Positions 16,008 to 26,105 of a stretch of 64,000 nt of DNA are shown here, one piece after another (the stretch's first letter is position 1; each line of letters starts with the position of its first letter). Origin of the DNA: Ignavibacteriales bacterium (GTDB lineage: Bacteria > Bacteroidota > Ignavibacteria > Ignavibacteriales > Ignavibacteriaceae); NCBI GenBank assembly GCA_020061465.1, contig JAGUYG010000064.1, positions 25,301 through 89,300 on the forward strand, given 5' to 3'. Made by a program: the position numbers and the translations under genes. The notes below the pieces were generated by a model. It saw only the letters and a list, made by a program, of their open reading frames with translations, did no database searches and was not told where the DNA came from.

Positions 16008-17192
16008 TCAATTTAATTCATTATTGGATTTCGCGTCCTTATAAATGTTCAATATTTTCTGCAAATATGTATCCCAAGAATAATTTCTGATAACAAATTT
16101 GCGAGCGTTGCAACCCAACTTTTCTCTTTGGTCTTTATTTTCAATAAGAAATCTGATTCCATTTTTTAGATTTTGTAATGCCTTAGTTGATAAGCCATAA
16201 TCTTGATAGGTGGAATCAATTTTTCCAAAATCAACAATGATACCTGTTTTTTCATGTAGCACTATTTCAGGTAATCCGCCAACATTACTTACCACCACAG
16301 GTTTTGCACACGACATTACTTCAAGGCATGCTATGCTAGTAGCTTCAGCTAAGGAAGGAAATACACTGAAATCTGAACATCTAATGTAATCTACAACTTG
16401 ATGGTTGGGGATACCACCTGTAAATGTAAAATATTTATCAAGTGATTTTTTATTTACAAAATTTTTCATATTGTTTTCAAGCGGTCCGGTTCCTATTACT
16501 AAAAAATGAACGTTCGTATTTCCTTCAATTAATTCAGGAGCAATTTGAACGATATATTGAACTCCTGTTTTAGGATGCAGGCGCCTTAGTATTAATATTA
16601 ATACTACATCTTTTGCAATCCCAAGTTTGTTGCGCAAATTAGAATGAGAAGGTGAAAATAAATCTGTATCGACAGCATTTGCAAACGTAATGGTTTTATT
16701 TATAGCTGCCCCTGCGTTTATAGAAAATTGACTCATTTCCTTACTAACTCCTATAATCTTAAATGCGTGCTTAAATGCATAGTGAATAAAAGGTTTTATT
16801 AATAATTGTTTCCCCCTCACAATCAGCTCGAAACCATGCGAAGTAATAATAAAAGGGATTTTGTATTTGCGGCATAAAAGAGCACCAACGAAGCCCGAAG
16901 GAACAACAGTTTGAGCATGGACAATATCTATATTAAAATTTTTATGTAACTTTTTCAAAAGCAGGTAAGCAAATATGAAATAAAGCTTATTCCCGATAAC
17001 CGGCAGATTAGGTATTCTATAAATAGTTATACCGTCTTTTTCCTCACTCGAAGGCGACTTTTTAAATGTTTTATAGCCGACGAGACAAACTTTGAATCCT
17101 TTTTTTACTAACTGTCGTGCTAACTCATAAGAGTAAACTTCAAGCCCCCCAATAACAGGTGGAATATTGGTTCCTACTATACAAATATTCAT
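16008..17192 (-). CDS. Family 4 glycosyltransferase
   Basis: A retaining GT-B glycosyltransferase of 394 residues. The N-terminal acceptor half starts NICIVGTNIPPVIGGLEVY with the typical GGLE loop. The C-terminal donor half carries LRRLHPKTGVQYIV and the EX7E motif in SLAEATSIACLEVMS, followed by VVVSNVGGLPEIV. Such enzymes extend polyprenyl-linked oligosaccharides in the cytoplasm. It is flanked by gaps of 143 and 363 bp in the glycan locus. The sugar is unknown. Confidence 0.88.
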   Translation of the reverse strand: MNICIVGTNIPPVIGGLEVYSYELARQLVKKGFKVCLVGYKTFKKSPSSEEKDGITIYRIPNLPVIGNKLYFIFAYLLLKKLHKNFNIDIVHAQTVVPSGFVGALLCRKYKIPFIITSHGFELIVRGKQLLIKPFIHYAFKHAFKIIGVSKEMSQFSINAGAAINKTITFANAVDTDLFSPSHSNLRNKLGIAKDVVLILILRRLHPKTGVQYIVQIAPELIEGNTNVHFLVIGTGPLENNMKNFVNKKSLDKYFTFTGGIPNHQVVDYIRCSDFSVFPSLAEATSIACLEVMSCAKPVVVSNVGGLPEIVLHEKTGIIVDFGKIDSTYQDYGLSTKALQNLKNGIRFLIENKDQREKLGCNARKFVIRNYSWDTYLQKILNIYKDAKSNNELN

Positions 17193-17335
17193 AATCTTTA
17201 TGATAAGCGTAATTATTTTTTAATCAAGTTGTTATTTAACAAGAATAATATACCTAATAGATATTTAATCAAGAGCCTAGAATATAATTAGTAAATTTTA
17301 ATTGCTCACGTTATCTTTATAAAGTTAAGAATCTT

Positions 17336-18754
17336 TTATTTTTTCACGGATGTTCCCGTCTTAATTTCGCCTGATTTTTGATAAAGATAAATAATACAAG
17401 CAAATAGAATCCAAAATGAAATGTCTCTTGTAACCCATCCGTGAGACAAAATTCCTGTTGCTTCAAAAAAGGATCGAACAAATAATCCATATCCAATGCC
17501 AAGTATTGCGATAATTAAATTTTTTACCTTATTGTTATCTTTGATTGAAGAATAAACTCGGTAAGAATATTTGAAGAAAAGAAATGCGATGAAGAAGGCG
17601 CTTATTATTCCTAAAACACCAAGTTCAGATGCACGAAATAATAAAAAGTTATGCTGATGCCCTAAACCTGAGTATTCATATATAAAAGCTAATTGTGTTT
17701 CATCCCAACCTCCTAGTTTTACAGGAAGGTATTTGTACATATAATATTTGAATGTACCAGGTCCGATTCCAAAGCTTGGACTCTCACCAATAGCGCTAAA
17801 AGAGATATCCCAAAGGTAAAATCTTGTATTCTCAAATATTCGGCTTACCCTAAAATAGGTGCCAATCCATTTTGTTACTTCGCTGTAATAAATGATGAAA
17901 GGGATAATTAGAATTATTAATGATGTAATTACCGCCTTTATCCTAATTTTTTTTAGTTTGAAAAAAATATAAACTAAGCTAACAATTACAGAAAGCACTG
18001 CTGCCCTTGAATTAGTTAGCAGCAAACCGCTTAGCTGAAGTGCAAAAAGCAGCCAAAGGATAAATTTCTTTTCTTTGCTTTCCGAATTAAATACGAACGC
18101 CAATGTTAATGGAATTGTAGCGGCAAAAATTCCTCCTGCGGCGGCTACATTTTTAAAATATCCCCCCTCGTGTAAAATTCCTTGTGTCTGAAGCAGAACT
18201 AAAGAAACATCCGAAGTAATAAAAACATAGACTATAGTAACAGAAATAAATATCCCTGCAGCGATTAAATATTTCATATATCTTGAAATATCTTCATTAC
18301 TTTTTATGAATGAATAAAATAAATATATGAGTAAAAAAAACACCGTTTGTCTTAACGTTTCTATCACTCCTATTTTGAAATATCCTGAGTTTAAGGTTGA
18401 AACTGACATTGAAAAAAGTACAAGAAAAATAAATAGAAGCATTGGTGCCGGAAGAGTTGGATAAAGTTTTAGTTCAAATCCATATTGCCTGAAGAAAATA
18501 ACTAACAAGAAAATGATCCCACTAAGATTTACAATTAATCTGAGACCCTCATTAATATCACTCGTAACAATTAATAAAAGGGTGAGGAATAAGAATGGGA
18601 AAATTTTTTCGCCAAAAATAATAATCGTTAAAATAAATATCGGTAACGCAATTAAAGCCGGAAGCAAAGGAAGCAGCAGGATGCATAACATCGAAATCAT
18701 GATAGAAACAATTAGATAACTATCAGTAATATTTATTATGCTACTGTTCTTCAC
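17336..18754 (-). CDS. O-antigen ligase/Wzy-type polysaccharide polymerase
   Basis: A 472-residue polytopic inner-membrane protein with about ten to twelve hydrophobic segments and the Wzy_C/WaaL-type periplasmic loop (GIGPGTFKYYMYK, then HQHNFLLFRASELG). The family either polymerises lipid-linked repeat units or ligates them. Inside a locus with a flippase, a Wzz-like protein and a Wza-like channel, the polymerase role is the better guess. The start is GTG at 18754, only 7 bp after the stop of the upstream GT9 gene. Confidence 0.8.
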   Translation of the reverse strand: MKNSSIINITDSYLIVSIMISMLCILLLPLLPALIALPIFILTIIIFGEKIFPFLFLTLLLIVTSDINEGLRLIVNLSGIIFLLVIFFRQYGFELKLYPTLPAPMLLFIFLVLFSMSVSTLNSGYFKIGVIETLRQTVFFLLIYLFYSFIKSNEDISRYMKYLIAAGIFISVTIVYVFITSDVSLVLLQTQGILHEGGYFKNVAAAGGIFAATIPLTLAFVFNSESKEKKFILWLLFALQLSGLLLTNSRAAVLSVIVSLVYIFFKLKKIRIKAVITSLIILIIPFIIYYSEVTKWIGTYFRVSRIFENTRFYLWDISFSAIGESPSFGIGPGTFKYYMYKYLPVKLGGWDETQLAFIYEYSGLGHQHNFLLFRASELGVLGIISAFFIAFLFFKYSYRVYSSIKDNNKVKNLIIAILGIGYGLFVRSFFEATGILSHGWVTRDISFWILFACIIYLYQKSGEIKTGTSVKK

Positions 18755-18761
18755 GTTCCGT

Positions 18762-19868
18762 TTATTGATGCTGTATAATTAATTTACTTAAGATCACTTC
18801 AACCTTGTTATACACTTCCTCAACGGAAAGCTGGTGCATACATTCAAACGAAGGGCATCCATCTCTGCCTGCGTTAGTAAAACAATATTTTTCATCTCCT
18901 GATGGAGAGCAATGAATTTTTTTTTGAATAAAATGATGGTGTGATCCGTAAGGAAGATGATGAAGAGGATTCGTCGGTCCAAAAATAGTAAACGTTGGTT
19001 TTCCTAATAAGCTTGCTATGTGCACCGGTCCGGAATCGTTTCCGATAAAAAATTTGCATCCCTTAATAACCTTGATTAACTCTTCTACATTGTTACATCC
19101 TAAAAATTTTAAACCAAACTGTTTATTTTCATCTTTAACTTTTTGCGGAATATTATTATTAGGAGAGACGATTACACATTCATTGTTAACAACTAATTTC
19201 TTTGCGAGTTCAATAAATTTATAAAGCCCCCACTCCTTAGCGCTCCAACCAGCAAATGGATGAATTAAAATATAACCTTCTCCGGTCACTTCAACTGGGA
19301 ATTCTTTTAATTTTTCGTCATCTTGTAAGGGAATAATATTTCTTATGACATCAAGCGAAATATCCATTAAATGCGTTTTAGTCCTTAGCGGAACGAATTG
19401 CGTATACATCGGTTTATAATAAATCTCATTAGTACCTATAATTTCTTTTGCACTGCTGTTGAATATTATCGAAGCTGAGGTAATCATACCGGTTATATCG
19501 AAAATGATTTCGGGATTTAGCTCGTTAAGCAGTTTGCGAACTGCACTTTTGGCTATCCTTCCTCCCCAAAAAAAATTATCGTGAGGTAATTCAATTATGT
19601 CAATCTTACTTAAAGCTAATTTATATATCGGTGATGTTTCCGGATAGCAGATAAGAAATATTTTTTTTTGATAATACGCTTCAATCGATTTTATTGCAGG
19701 AATTGAGAAAACTGCATCACCTAGCTTATGAAGAGAGATAATTGCAATCGAAGCACTTGTAGATTTTTTAATTTTAAAACCCCGGCAAAGGAAGACAAGA
19801 AACGCTGCCTTCAACCTAAGTATTTTTTTAATAAACGGATACCTGTTTAATAATTTGCTGATTGCCAC
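18762..19868 (-). CDS. Family 9 (heptosyltransferase-like) glycosyltransferase
   Basis: A GT-B enzyme of the ADP-heptose:LPS heptosyltransferase family, 368 residues. Landmarks are SLHKLGDAVFSIPAI near the N-terminus, IHPFAGWSAKEW in the hinge region, and GNDSGPVHIASLLGKPTFTIFGPTNP as the donor site, followed by the cysteine-rich tail common in this family (HCSPSGDEKYCF, GCPSFECM). A 21-bp gap separates it from the flippase gene. It may transfer heptose or another sugar; context favours the exopolysaccharide over the LPS core. Confidence 0.82.
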   Translation of the reverse strand: MAISKLLNRYPFIKKILRLKAAFLVFLCRGFKIKKSTSASIAIISLHKLGDAVFSIPAIKSIEAYYQKKIFLICYPETSPIYKLALSKIDIIELPHDNFFWGGRIAKSAVRKLLNELNPEIIFDITGMITSASIIFNSSAKEIIGTNEIYYKPMYTQFVPLRTKTHLMDISLDVIRNIIPLQDDEKLKEFPVEVTGEGYILIHPFAGWSAKEWGLYKFIELAKKLVVNNECVIVSPNNNIPQKVKDENKQFGLKFLGCNNVEELIKVIKGCKFFIGNDSGPVHIASLLGKPTFTIFGPTNPLHHLPYGSHHHFIQKKIHCSPSGDEKYCFTNAGRDGCPSFECMHQLSVEEVYNKVEVILSKLIIQHQ

Positions 19869-19889
19869 CGGGGTAATACCTCGAAATGT

Positions 19890-21431
19890 TCAACGGTTAT
19901 TAATGGAGCTTTTAAATCCGGCGTAAGCAACCCGTATAAGCTCTATTGAACTTGATTTCGCAACAATTGAGTTAATTAAAAAGAAAATCGAAAACAATAC
20001 GATCTGATTTATGCGCCATACTAATCCGCCGGAAAGCGCTATTATATTTTGAATTAATAAAACCGTAAGCAAACTTATTAAACCGTTAACTGCATTAAAA
20101 GTCATTTCACCGATAAAAACCCTGTTCAGCTTAATTTTAATCTTTTTGGAGATAAGGAAAAAAGAAACAACAAAAAAGAAGATAAAACTTAATGTTGTAC
20201 TTAGAGCCAATCCTGCCTGATGTATTTCCGAAACTAATAAAATATTCAAAATGAATTTAAGTATAACACCTATGAGTGTAATAATAAGCAGATGAGAAAT
20301 TAAACCTGCGCCGTAAAGAATTTTATTTTGAACAGCGTATAAAGAGTAAAAAATCAAACTGATAGAATAAATTTTTAACATGTCATTAGTTAATATGGTG
20401 TCGCTGATCGTAAAATTTCCTCTTTGATATAATATTTCGACTATCGCTTCACCATAAAAGAAATAGATAAACGAAATCGGGATGAACACGAATAAATTAA
20501 TTCTGAAAAAAGAATGAATCTGAGCAGATGACTGCTCTAAGTCTTGTTTGTTAAAAGAATCGGAAAACTTCGGAAATATCGCTGTTGAAATTGCAATCGA
20601 AATAATGGAAATTGGCAAAAGAAAAAGTGTAAATGCGTAATTAAGCGCCGATAATCCACCTGGTTCAATGTATAAAAAAAAATATCGATCAATTAGCGAA
20701 TACAATTGACTGATCGATTCAATTACTATGATGCCAACTAAAGGGAAAGTTGTAGTTATAAATATATTCCGAATTGATTCAATGCTTGGAATTATAAATC
20801 GGAATAATTTTTTAGTGCGGATAATTAAATAACCAAGCTGGAGTAAACTGCCGGCGAGATATCCCCATGCTATTGAATGAATACCCCAACTGTCTGCTAA
20901 TAAAACTATAAAAATGATCACTCCCATATTCTGCAGCAGTTGAGAAAGTGCCGGATACTTGAATTCGTATTCTGCTTGCAAAAAGGAAGACAAAATAGAA
21001 ACAATAGCCTGAATAGGAATTGTTGTAATGAAAATTAAAAATATGGATTTAACAATTCCTATCTGAATATTTCCGCTTAAATAAAAATTTATTAAAGGAC
21101 TTGAAAAGGTGAAGAGCAGAACAGTGATAAAAAGACTACCCAAAGTAAAAATAGCAAGGGCTGAAAATAAAAACTGTTCAGGAACAGTTTTCGTATCTGT
21201 TTTGGTTTTAATGTAAATTGGAATAAAATAATTTTGAGCAACGTAGTAAATAACAGTATTTATAGTGATGGGTATAACTGCACCGATTAGATAAAAATCG
21301 AACTGAACGGATAAGCCGAAATAATTAGCAAATAATATTTCGCGAATGAACCCAAGTCCCCTGCCTGCAAGCCCAACAATCATTAAAAGAATCGATGCAC
21401 CTGCTATTGAAGAGGTAAACTTGCTGTTCAT
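19890..21431 (-). CDS. MurJ/MviN-family lipid-linked oligosaccharide flippase
   Basis: A polytopic inner-membrane protein of 513 residues with about 14 segments. It carries MurJ-family landmarks: GRGLGFIREILFANYFG near the start, and LYQRGNFTISDT, equivalent to the ERGxF motif. Members flip undecaprenyl-linked intermediates. It lies between UDP-glucuronate decarboxylase and glycosyltransferases with only 13- and 21-bp gaps, so it most likely serves as this locus's Wzx rather than as the essential lipid II flippase. Both readings are possible. Confidence 0.8.
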   Translation of the reverse strand: MNSKFTSSIAGASILLMIVGLAGRGLGFIREILFANYFGLSVQFDFYLIGAVIPITINTVIYYVAQNYFIPIYIKTKTDTKTVPEQFLFSALAIFTLGSLFITVLLFTFSSPLINFYLSGNIQIGIVKSIFLIFITTIPIQAIVSILSSFLQAEYEFKYPALSQLLQNMGVIIFIVLLADSWGIHSIAWGYLAGSLLQLGYLIIRTKKLFRFIIPSIESIRNIFITTTFPLVGIIVIESISQLYSLIDRYFFLYIEPGGLSALNYAFTLFLLPISIISIAISTAIFPKFSDSFNKQDLEQSSAQIHSFFRINLFVFIPISFIYFFYGEAIVEILYQRGNFTISDTILTNDMLKIYSISLIFYSLYAVQNKILYGAGLISHLLIITLIGVILKFILNILLVSEIHQAGLALSTTLSFIFFFVVSFFLISKKIKIKLNRVFIGEMTFNAVNGLISLLTVLLIQNIIALSGGLVWRINQIVLFSIFFLINSIVAKSSSIELIRVAYAGFKSSINNR

Positions 21432-21444
21432 TCTAATAGGTTGG

Positions 21445-22392
21445 TTAGGCTTTGATAATTTTTTTAAAATAATCTATCGTAATCTTCAATCCATCCGATC
21501 GCTCTACTTTGGGCTGCCAATTCAATACTCGTTTAGCTTTTGAAATATCCGGCTGCCGGACTTTGGGATCGTCAACAGGAAGTTCTTTATAAACAATTTT
21601 GTTGTTTGTGCCGGTTGATTTTATAACCTCCTCGGCAAACTGCTTAATTGTAATCTCCGCAGGGTTGCCAAGATTAACCGGCTCCACTTCATTGGATAAT
21701 AAAAGTTTAAAAATTCCGTCAACTAAATCAGATACGAAACAAAAGCTCCGTGTTTGTGAACCATCGCCAAAAACTGTAAGCGGCTCACCCCTTATTGCCT
21801 GTCCGATAAAAGCAGGCAAAGCCCTGCCGTCGTCCAATCTCATTCGTGGACCATAAGTATTAAATATTCTTGCTATTCGTGTTTCTATTCCATGATAGCG
21901 GTGATATGCCATTGTTAAAGCTTCGGCAAACCTTTTTGCTTCGTCGTAAACACCGCGCGGACCGATAGGATTTACATTGCCCCAATAATCCTCGCCTTGC
22001 GGATGAATTGACGGATCGCCGTATACTTCCGAAGTTGAGGCAAGAAGAAACGTTGCTTTCTTTTCCTTCGCTAAACCTAATGCTTTATGCGTCCCTAACG
22101 AACCAACTTTAAGTGTTTGGATGGGAAGCTGTAAATAATCAATAGGACTTGCGGGCGAGGCAAAGTGGAGTATGTAGTCAACTCTTCCGGGAATAAAAAT
22201 ATAATTTGTAACATCATGCTTTACGAATAGAAAATTTTCATTTCCGAATAGATGAGAAATATTATCGATGTTGCCGGTAATCAGGTTATCGATGCAAACT
22301 ACTTTGAATCCTTCTTTTAGCAAACGGTCACACAGATGCGAACCCAAAAATCCGGCACCGCCGGTTACTACTGCGGTAAATTTATACAACAT
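21445..22392 (-). CDS. UDP-glucuronic acid decarboxylase (UDP-xylose synthase-like)
   Basis: An extended short-chain dehydrogenase of 315 residues. It has the NAD-binding motif GGAGFLG (11-17), catalytic Tyr149 and Lys153 (YDEAK), and [28 protein letters not shown] is characteristic of UDP-glucuronate decarboxylases, which make UDP-xylose or the UDP-4-keto-pentose. It supplies a pentose donor for the polymer. Its ATG shares a base with the stop of the Wzz-like gene. UDP-glucose dehydrogenase, which would make its substrate, is not in the window. Confidence 0.88.
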   Translation of the reverse strand: MLYKFTAVVTGGAGFLGSHLCDRLLKEGFKVVCIDNLITGNIDNISHLFGNENFLFVKHDVTNYIFIPGRVDYILHFASPASPIDYLQLPIQTLKVGSLGTHKALGLAKEKKATFLLASTSEVYGDPSIHPQGEDYWGNVNPIGPRGVYDEAKRFAEALTMAYHRYHGIETRIARIFNTYGPRMRLDDGRALPAFIGQAIRGEPLTVFGDGSQTRSFCFVSDLVDGIFKLLLSNEVEPVNLGNPAEITIKQFAEEVIKSTGTNNKIVYKELPVDDPKVRQPDISKAKRVLNWQPKVERSDGLKITIDYFKKIIKA

Positions 22393-23522
22393 TAACTCCC
22401 GATGTTTGATTTTTTTTCTTTTAGCAAGACAAGAACCGCAATCAGTAAGAAGGAAAAAATACCTCCAAGTATTGTGTTTACAATTAACCTCGGACTTGAC
22501 GGCTTAAGCGGCGGGATGGCTTCATCAAGAACCTCTACGGTAGGGATGTCTCTGTTTTCTTGAATTTTTTCTTTATAATATTGCTGCTGTAAAAGCATAT
22601 AAACTTCATTTTGAATTTTTACTTCTCGCAGCAGGTCAGCCAATTCCCTTCCGAGTTCGGGCACGTTACCGAATGCAAGAAAGTAATCCGGATTACTCAA
22701 CTCCATTTTTTGGTACTGCTCGTTAAGTTCGTTTAATTTTTTGTTTAATTGCTGGATTACTCTGTTATCTTCTCTCAAATTAGGTTTAAGGAGAGCAAGC
22801 TCAATCTCGGTTTTAACAATTTCGCTCTTTAGCTTTGCAGCAGCTTCAATCGACGCAGTTAATTGTTCGGGCAGTGAAATAGTTTTATGTATTTTTTGGA
22901 ATTCAACTAATGCGTGTTCAACAGAATCCATTCGTGCTCTAATGTTTACAAGCTGTGTTTCGATATACTCTCTTGCTCTGCCGGCTCTTGATGTCAGCTT
23001 TTCTTTATTGATGATGTCAAGCGCTTCGATAAGTGAATTTGAAAGTTCGGCAGCCAATTTTTTTACTGAGTCTTTTTCGGACGTAAACAACGGAAATAAG
23101 CCTGTGTTCAAATCAACCGAGACGAAAAGTATTCCTTCCTTATTTATCTCGGTGTTAGTCTTCTTTAATAACTTTTCTGCAGCTTCATATATATTTCCCG
23201 TGTTAAAGTAGCTTTTAAGCGAATGTTTTTTTACTACATACTCGGCTGCGCTCCGGCTGAGAATAATCTGTGCATATAACTGCGGATTTGCCTTAGTTTG
23301 AGCGGCAGGAAACAACGACGATAATTCTTGTGCACCCAAAAGTCCGCCTAAACCGCCGAATTGCGGGCTAACTTCAGGCGGCAAAATTGATGCGGGCGAA
23401 CGGTAAGTGTACGGATAAACTAAAAAAAGTAACAGAAAAATAAATAACGTACTTAACAGCGTTACTTTAATAATTATACTTTTATTTTTCGTTAAGGCTT
23501 GTATTATTTCTTGATAAGTCAC
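22392..23522 (-). CDS. Wzz/GumC-type chain-length determinant, no kinase domain
   Basis: A polysaccharide co-polymerase of 376 residues. It has an N-terminal membrane helix (about 17-37), a periplasmic region with the Gly-rich insert [10 protein letters not shown] (48-57) seen in GumC-like proteins, a long coiled-coil (about 165-290), and a C-terminal helix preceded by [10 protein letters not shown] (the proline-rich motif). It ends right after the second helix, so the BY-kinase found in Wzc is missing. It should set polymer length together with the Wzy-like protein. It lies 3 bp after the Wza-like gene and overlaps the decarboxylase gene by one base. Confidence 0.87.
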   Translation of the reverse strand: MTYQEIIQALTKNKSIIIKVTLLSTLFIFLLLFLVYPYTYRSPASILPPEVSPQFGGLGGLLGAQELSSLFPAAQTKANPQLYAQIILSRSAAEYVVKKHSLKSYFNTGNIYEAAEKLLKKTNTEINKEGILFVSVDLNTGLFPLFTSEKDSVKKLAAELSNSLIEALDIINKEKLTSRAGRAREYIETQLVNIRARMDSVEHALVEFQKIHKTISLPEQLTASIEAAAKLKSEIVKTEIELALLKPNLREDNRVIQQLNKKLNELNEQYQKMELSNPDYFLAFGNVPELGRELADLLREVKIQNEVYMLLQQQYYKEKIQENRDIPTVEVLDEAIPPLKPSSPRLIVNTILGGIFSFLLIAVLVLLKEKKSNIGS

Positions 23523-23525
23523 TTT

Positions 23526-25115
23526 TTACCTCGATGCAACGATTACTGCAATGGTAGCTGCCACGATTGCGGCAACCTGTCCGACTATTTGTAATGAAGT
23601 GGTAAAAACGTCCCAAAATTTTGGAGGCGGCGGATTTTCGGGTATCCATATAGTATCGCCAGGTTCGAGTAGTTCAACATCGTCAGCATCAATCCATTCG
23701 CCTGTTTTTGCTTTTATCACTCTTACATCGCCGGATAAAGCCCGCCAGCTATAACCTCCGGCAAGTTTTATGTAATCTTCAACAGTTAATCCTTCTGAAT
23801 ATGGAATCTTACCCGGACTTACTATTTGTCCTAACATAGTAATATAATTTTTCGCTTCGGGAACAGTTATAATATCCCCTCTCATTAAAATAACATCTTC
23901 ATTCTTTAAGTTCTTTTGGAAGATGTTAACAAAGTCGACAACTACGCGTCCTTCTCTCTGTCGGGATTTTGCTTTTAAGTAATCATACTCATCATCGGTC
24001 ATATCGGCACGCGGAATTAATTTCAGTCTTTCAAATTCCGGATCAAACGTGGTTATGCCTGAGGTTCTATAAAGAGATGCTTCAATTAACGAAGCATTTT
24101 TTCTAAATCCTCCGGCAGATAATATTACCTCCGATAAAGTGGTTACTCCTTCAATTATTTTGTAGTAGCCGGGATAGTTCACATAACCTTCAACTCTTAC
24201 AAATTTTTCGATAAAGTAATCGGGTATTTCTCTTACTAAAATATTATCGAATTTATTCAAGATGATTTTGTTATTACTTAAATCATCGAGAGTATAAAAT
24301 CTGCTTGACTGCTTTTCTCCGTTTTCGTTAAAACTCACTATTTCGATTGTGTCGGTTTTTGCGCGGCTTAAAAATCCGCCGGTCAAAGTTATAAAATCGA
24401 TTACACGTTCATTTTCTTTAAATTCATAAGTGCCCGGATATTTTATCATTCCGTCAATGGATATTGTTTTGTCAACCTTATCAACAAAAATTATATCATC
24501 TTCATGGAGCAGCGGGTTGTTTTCTCTTTTTCCTAATCTTAAAAATGGAAGTAAATCAAAAATCTTCTCTTCGCCTTCATTATTTGCTACCCTTATGTTT
24601 CTATAGTTTGAAGTGTTCTTCATTGTTCCGGGTATTGCCAATAGTTGTAAAAGGCGGGCATTGCCATTTATTGTAACAGGACCCGGATTTGTAACTTCAC
24701 CTAATAACGTAACTTTTATCTTTCTTACATCCCTTAAGGAAATAAATACTTCGACATCTTTATAATACTTATTAATTGCTTCTTTTATTTTGTCCTTTAC
24801 ATCTGTTAAAGTAAAATTTTTTAGCGAGATACCACCGACTTTAGAAATATATATATCGCTTTCTTGATTCAGAATTACATCATGAAGAATTTCATGAATT
24901 CCAATGATTGAGATGAATAATTTATCGCCCGGACCAACTATATATTCATCCGGATCAACTCCGCTGCCGATCATTTCCCACTGCTGCATCTGAAGGTCTC
25001 TGCTGCTGCTTAATTCGGCAGGCTGTCTTTCAGGATAATCCGGGAAAGTTTGTGCAAAAACAATTTGCCCGAAAATAATCCAAAATGCTAATCTTGTTTT
25101 AACGATATTCTTCAA
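23526..25115 (-). CDS. Wza-like polysaccharide export protein with SLBB repeats
   Basis: A 529-residue periplasmic/outer-membrane export protein. It has signal peptide 1-22 (IVFAQ), a Poly_export domain (from EYIVGPGDKLFISI, 58-70, to about 140), and about four SLBB domains starting near 132, 215, 310 and 430. Each carries the G-x-V/I-x-x-PG pattern (GEVTNPG, GMIKYPG, GYVNYPG, GQIVSPG). A hydrophobic C-terminal helix lies at about 505-528. There is no lipobox Cys, unlike E. coli Wza, so it is not acylated. Its ATG overlaps the end of ftsX by 4 bp (ATGA). Confidence 0.87.
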   Translation of the reverse strand: MKNIVKTRLAFWIIFGQIVFAQTFPDYPERQPAELSSSRDLQMQQWEMIGSGVDPDEYIVGPGDKLFISIIGIHEILHDVILNQESDIYISKVGGISLKNFTLTDVKDKIKEAINKYYKDVEVFISLRDVRKIKVTLLGEVTNPGPVTINGNARLLQLLAIPGTMKNTSNYRNIRVANNEGEEKIFDLLPFLRLGKRENNPLLHEDDIIFVDKVDKTISIDGMIKYPGTYEFKENERVIDFITLTGGFLSRAKTDTIEIVSFNENGEKQSSRFYTLDDLSNNKIILNKFDNILVREIPDYFIEKFVRVEGYVNYPGYYKIIEGVTTLSEVILSAGGFRKNASLIEASLYRTSGITTFDPEFERLKLIPRADMTDDEYDYLKAKSRQREGRVVVDFVNIFQKNLKNEDVILMRGDIITVPEAKNYITMLGQIVSPGKIPYSEGLTVEDYIKLAGGYSWRALSGDVRVIKAKTGEWIDADDVELLEPGDTIWIPENPPPPKFWDVFTTSLQIVGQVAAIVAATIAVIVASR

Positions 25116-25975
25116 ATCTTTAACGATATTTTTCTAAGTGAAAAAATTGTAACAACTAATGCAAGCACCGGTCCTATGATCAACACCAGCAGCACATTGT
25201 ATTTCGATTTAATCGAAAGAAATTCTCTTAACCCGATATAAGGGTCAAAATAATTGGTAAATAACATTATCAAAGCTAATGACAAAAGACTTGCGATAAA
25301 ACCGATAAAAATTGCATTTAGTATAATGGGCATTTTAATTGTTGAAAGCTTAGCCCCAACAAGTTTCATAGTTTCTAATTCGTTGTACTTGGAACGCATG
25401 ATTAATTTGATCGTACTATAGACGATGTAAACCGATATAAACACCAAAACAGCGGTAATGATAAAAACATATTTTTTAATATTGTAAAGGTAATTTATAA
25501 TCTTCGCAATAAATTTGTCATGATACACTACTTCATCCGCCTGTTTAAGTTTTGAAAGTTCAGCGGCAATCATTTTTATGGAATCTTGAACTAAAAGCCC
25601 GCTCTTTAAAGTGAGAACATAAGAAGCCGGCAGCGGATTGTAATCCAAAATTCTTCTGAAATCTTCTCCCGTTTCTTTAATGAAGATTTCTGCGGCTTTC
25701 TCTTTATCTATGTATTCGATTGACGAAAAGTAATTCATCTCTTCCAAATCCTGCCTTAAACTAATATTTTCTTTTTCGGATGAAGATTCCTTTAAGAAAA
25801 TATTGATCTTAGCACTTTTACTAATAGCTTCCTGAAATTCTTCCGAAATTTGAAATAGTACAACCGAAGCTATTATCAAAAGAATGGAAATAGATATTGA
25901 GATGAAGGACATAAAAAAATAAGACTTAGCCCTGCCTATAAGTCTGAATGATTCTTTAATCCAAAATAAAAGCAT
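25112..25975 (-). CDS. ftsX: FtsX-family permease
   Basis: A 287-residue protein with an FtsX layout: an N-terminal cytoplasmic tail (FRLIGRAKSYF), TM1 (about 20-42), a periplasmic domain with the NIFLKESSSEKE start and YIDKEKAAEIF, then three more helices (about 165-190, 215-240, 258-280) with KLVGAKLSTIKMP in the FtsX signature loop. FtsX works with the ATPase FtsE to activate peptidoglycan hydrolases at division. No ftsE is adjacent. It overlaps the Wza-like gene by 4 bp, so it is translated together with polysaccharide export. Confidence 0.85.
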   Translation of the reverse strand: MLLFWIKESFRLIGRAKSYFFMSFISISISILLIIASVVLFQISEEFQEAISKSAKINIFLKESSSEKENISLRQDLEEMNYFSSIEYIDKEKAAEIFIKETGEDFRRILDYNPLPASYVLTLKSGLLVQDSIKMIAAELSKLKQADEVVYHDKFIAKIINYLYNIKKYVFIITAVLVFISVYIVYSTIKLIMRSKYNELETMKLVGAKLSTIKMPIILNAIFIGFIASLLSLALIMLFTNYFDPYIGLREFLSIKSKYNVLLVLIIGPVLALVVTIFSLRKISLKI

Positions 25976-26105
25976 AAAAGCAATCTGTTAAATTCAAAAG
26001 AAATTTAAGAAGATAAATTTTCGATTCAAAGAATCCATACATTAATGCCGCTTGTATTGAATTTAAATCTAAGTCAGCCTTAGTCAAATCCAATCCGTAT
26101 GCATA

